Positions 61,726-64,000 of a DNA stretch of 64,000 bases are shown here, one piece after another. This DNA is from Thauera sp. 2A1 (GTDB taxonomy: Bacteria; Pseudomonadota; Gammaproteobacteria; Burkholderiales; Rhodocyclaceae): positions 1 through 64,000 of the forward strand of contig NZ_SSXV01000029.1 of the NCBI RefSeq assembly GCF_009469595.2. Direction: 5' to 3'. Position numbers and translations under genes: made by a program. How positions within the stretch are numbered: position 1 is the stretch's first letter; each line of letters begins with the position of its first letter. The notes under the pieces are model-generated. The model made no database searches. It worked only from the letters and a program-made list of their open reading frames with translations, and was not told the origin of the DNA.

Positions 61726-63776
61726 ACCATCCCGAACGGGTGCCACCGCTGCCCGACGATCTTCCCCGTTCGGCCGGGCTCGGCGCCTCATCGTCTGCCG
61801 CGGGCTCACGCCGAGACGACGTGGCGCAACTGCCCTCGCTCAACGAGATCGCCCTCGCGCTGCTCGCGCCGGCCGATAGCGAGGCTGTGCGCGAGCCCGG
61901 CAGCGAGGCCGCCTGGCTGTCGGCGCTGGGTCGCGCTGTCGATCGATTTGCGCAGGCCGTGGCTGCCGGGGTACATGGTCGCGCTGACGCGGTGCGCGTT
62001 GCGCTGGCCGCATGGCAACGGCAGGCGCCGGAGGCGGACCGCTTCCTGCACGCGCTTGCCAGCCGCGATCGGCTGAGCCTCCCCGAGACCGCAGCCATCG
62101 CGCTTGCCTGCGCCAGCGAGCTGTCGCCGATGGCGGCAAGGGCGCTGATCTGGCTGCAGCATCCTGTCGGCGAGGCCCGCCCCACCGTGGGGCTGCTGGC
62201 GAGCATCTGCGAACGCGTCGGCGAACCGCATGTGCTTGCACGCCTTGCCGAGGGCCCGGCATACCGGCACGGCGCACTGCAATTGCTGCCCGAGGACCGG
62301 CCGCTGTGCGAGCGCAGCGTGCGGGTGCCATTACCCCTGGTGCTTGCCCTGGCAGGCCACGAAGGCAGGCCGGACAACGTCGAGCTCGACCCGCAGGGCC
62401 TGCCGGCACTGTCGGCATCGGTGGTCGCTGCCGCACAGCGTCACGCACAGGGGCTCGAAAGCAAGGGCGTGCGCGTGCTGGTCGTCCGCAGCGGACATGC
62501 AGCGGAAGCACGCGCTGCGGCCGCGGAGGTGGCCGTGGCGCTCGATCGCCGGGCCGCCTTCGTCGAAGGCGACCCGCCACCTGGTTTGGGCGACTGGCTA
62601 TGGTTGCGCGCCTGCGTCCCGGTGCTGTGCCGGCGCCTGGGCCCGGGCGAGCGCTTCCAGGTGCCGGTGATTCCCGGTTACCAGGGCGCAGTGCTGGTGG
62701 CCACGGGTGTGGACGGCAGCGTCGAGAGCGCCGGCGCAGTGGCGCAGTGGCGCGTTGCCGTGCCGCCCCCAGCCGAGCGTGCGGTGCTGTGGCAGACGGC
62801 GCTCGGGCGGGGCGTGGAAGTCGACGCGCTGGCGGGCACGCACCGCCACTCGGCGGGCCGGATCGCCGAGCTGGGCGAGGCAGCTCGTTCGGCGGCGGCC
62901 ACCGCGGGCGTCGGGTTGCAGGCCGCACACGTCGCCCAGGCTGCGCGAGCGGGGGTCGGCGCCGATCTGGGAGCGCTCGCCGAGCTGCTCGCCGACGACA
63001 TCCCGGATGACGCGCTGGTGTTGACCCCGGCCCTGCATGAGGCGCTGGCGACGCTGCTGGCCCGTTGCCGGGTGCGGGACGGCCTGGCTGACGGGCTCGG
63101 CATCGCAGCCAGGGCGCGCTACAAGCCGGGCGTGCGTGCACTGCTGGTCGGTCCGTCGGGTACCGGCAAGACGCTCGCTGCGGGCTGGCTCGCGACGCAG
63201 CTTGGGCTTCCGCTCTACCGCGTCGACCTGGCTTCGGTCACCAGCAAGTACATCGGCGAGACGGAGAAGAACCTCGCCGAGCTTTTCGCACGCGCGGAGC
63301 ACGCCGAGGTGGTGCTGCTCTTCGACGAAGCCGATTCGCTCTTCGGCAAGCGCACCGACGTCAAGGATGCGAACGACCGCTTCGCCAACCAGCAGACCAA
63401 TTACCTGCTGCAGCGCATCGAGTCGTACGAGGGCATCACGCTGCTGACGAGCAACAGCCGCGCGCGCTTCGACTCCGCCTTCACGCGCCGGCTCGATGCC
63501 ATCATCGAGTTTCCCTCGCCCGGCCCCGAAGAGCGCCGGGCGCTGTGGCTCGCACACCTTGGCGACGGGCACCGGCTCGACGCCGCAGTGCTCAACCGCC
63601 TTGCCGGCACCTGCGACCTGGCGGGCGGCCACATCCGCAATGCGGTGTTTGCAGCGGCGGCCCTTGCGCGGGTGCGCGGCGAAGCGGTGTCGGAAGCTGA
63701 CGTCGTGTCTGCGGTGGCGGCCGAATACCGCAAGCTCGGCAAGCCCGCACCGGCGGGTCTGGAGCGGCCGGGATGA
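61722..63776 (+). CDS. AAA+ ATPase, Afp15/Pvc15-like
   Basis: 684 residues. A unique N-terminal region (~1-450) precedes one AAA+ module: Walker A GPSGTGKT from residue 477, Walker [14 protein letters not shown], sensor/arginine-finger region [16 protein letters not shown]. In Afp and PVC this ATPase is needed for particle assembly or for loading of cargo, not for recycling sheath as ClpV does. Four-base overlaps on both sides place it firmly in the operon. Confidence 0.92.
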   Translation: MNHPERVPPLPDDLPRSAGLGASSSAAGSRRDDVAQLPSLNEIALALLAPADSEAVREPGSEAAWLSALGRAVDRFAQAVAAGVHGRADAVRVALAAWQRQAPEADRFLHALASRDRLSLPETAAIALACASELSPMAARALIWLQHPVGEARPTVGLLASICERVGEPHVLARLAEGPAYRHGALQLLPEDRPLCERSVRVPLPLVLALAGHEGRPDNVELDPQGLPALSASVVAAAQRHAQGLESKGVRVLVVRSGHAAEARAAAAEVAVALDRRAAFVEGDPPPGLGDWLWLRACVPVLCRRLGPGERFQVPVIPGYQGAVLVATGVDGSVESAGAVAQWRVAVPPPAERAVLWQTALGRGVEVDALAGTHRHSAGRIAELGEAARSAAATAGVGLQAAHVAQAARAGVGADLGALAELLADDIPDDALVLTPALHEALATLLARCRVRDGLADGLGIAARARYKPGVRALLVGPSGTGKTLAAGWLATQLGLPLYRVDLASVTSKYIGETEKNLAELFARAEHAEVVLLFDEADSLFGKRTDVKDANDRFANQQTNYLLQRIESYEGITLLTSNSRARFDSAFTRRLDAIIEFPSPGPEERRALWLAHLGDGHRLDAAVLNRLAGTCDLAGGHIRNAVFAAAALARVRGEAVSEADVVSAVAAEYRKLGKPAPAGLERPG

Positions 63777-64000
63777 AAGGCGCCCTGGCGCACACATCCA
63801 GGATCCAGCCGACCGGGCGTGAGCAGCGCGACGGGTTGGATGGTGCGGAGCGCAAGGCGGCCGCGCCTGAAGCCGGGCTGCCGCGCTTTCTTTCCGGCGG
63901 CGCGGTTCAGGCCAAGCTCGAAGTGGGCGCGGTGGACGACCCCATGGAGCGCGATGCCGACGAATTCGCGCGCGCGGTGGAACGGGGAGAGCAGGCGTCG
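63773..64000 (+). CDS. DUF4157-type protein, start only (candidate effector)
   Basis: 76 residues before the window ends, frame still open. After a variable, charged N-terminus comes LPRFLSGGAVQAKLEVGAVD followed by DPMERDADEFARAV. This is the start of the DUF4157 pattern (Q-x-K-L-x-V-G ... D-x-x-E-x-x-A-D), a metalloprotease-like domain often found in proteins encoded beside eCIS ATPase genes, including toxins. The catalytic part and any C-terminal toxin lie outside the window. Confidence 0.75.
   Translation, partial: MKGALAHTSRIQPTGREQRDGLDGAERKAAAPEAGLPRFLSGGAVQAKLEVGAVDDPMERDADEFARAVERGEQAS

Noticed and set aside
34507-64000. Prophage or R-pyocin-type tail locus
   Set aside because: No integrase, terminase, capsid, holin or lysin genes; the DUF4255 cap, the AAA+ ATPase and the DUF4157 start are eCIS markers.
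34507-64000. Type VI secretion system
   Set aside because: No TssJ, TssL, TssM or ClpV; the sheath is a single long chain rather than a TssB/TssC pair.

Overview
The window is GC-rich and densely coded. Gene content and codon use fit a betaproteobacterium of the Rhodocyclales type (Thauera/Azoarcus-like); that placement is inferred from the gene families (heterotetrameric sarcosine oxidase operon, RlhA-type U32 protein, PurT, REP-like palindromes), not from a marker gene.

Region 1 (1-1049) is an IS21-family element, cut by the window edge, that has inserted into a LysR-type regulator gene and left only its first 133 codons. Region 2 (1219-12392) is a creatinine/sarcosine and one-carbon module. 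It holds a GlxA/GbdR-like AraC regulator and N-carbamoylsarcosine amidohydrolase on the minus strand. Divergently transcribed are glyA, sdaA, soxB, soxD, soxA, soxG and folB, tightly spaced or overlapping. The implied flow is N-carbamoylsarcosine to sarcosine, then glycine plus methylene-THF, then serine, then pyruvate, with FolB supplying folate.

Region 3 (12552-34129) is ordinary chromosome. It carries a monohaem cytochrome c, a small lysine-rich protein, a VOC protein, a DUF433 antitoxin with a broken toxin, a DrrAB-like ABC exporter, a thioredoxin-like protein, an RlhA-like U32 protein, VanZ, a PQQ-type sugar dehydrogenase, an HDOD-GAF protein, DgkA, a divergent MepK/LdtD murein pair, a GT4 glycosyltransferase with an LpxH-like phosphoesterase, a penicillin acylase family protein, a class V aminotransferase, PurT and a Na+/H+ antiporter-family protein. 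A strong terminator lies at 34156-34196.

Region 4 (34507 to the window end) is one long plus-strand cluster for a phage-tail-like contractile injection system of the Afp/PVC (eCIS) kind. In order it encodes a small helical protein, a DUF4255 cap protein, an unknown, sheath, tube, second sheath, second tube, a CIS tube-initiator-like protein with a silk-like Gly/Ala/Ser tail, a DUF5908-like peptide, gpD-like hub, gpV-like spike, a 599-residue protein with a hydrophobic C-terminal hairpin, gp25, gpJ-like and gpI-like baseplate proteins, two small Ig/PKD-like proteins, three successive proteins sharing an N-terminal motif (the third 1657 residues with a duplicated lectin-like domain), an unknown, an AAA+ ATPase, and the start of a DUF4157-type protein cut by the window end. 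There is no capsid, terminase, integrase, lysis gene, ClpV or TssJLM, so it is neither a prophage nor a type VI secretion system.

The most novel-looking parts are the membrane-hairpin protein beside the spike, the giant protein with tandem 'WEHRAYWG' domains, the shared docking motif in three neighbouring proteins, the silk-like tail on the Afp7-like protein, and the terminal DUF4157 candidate effector.
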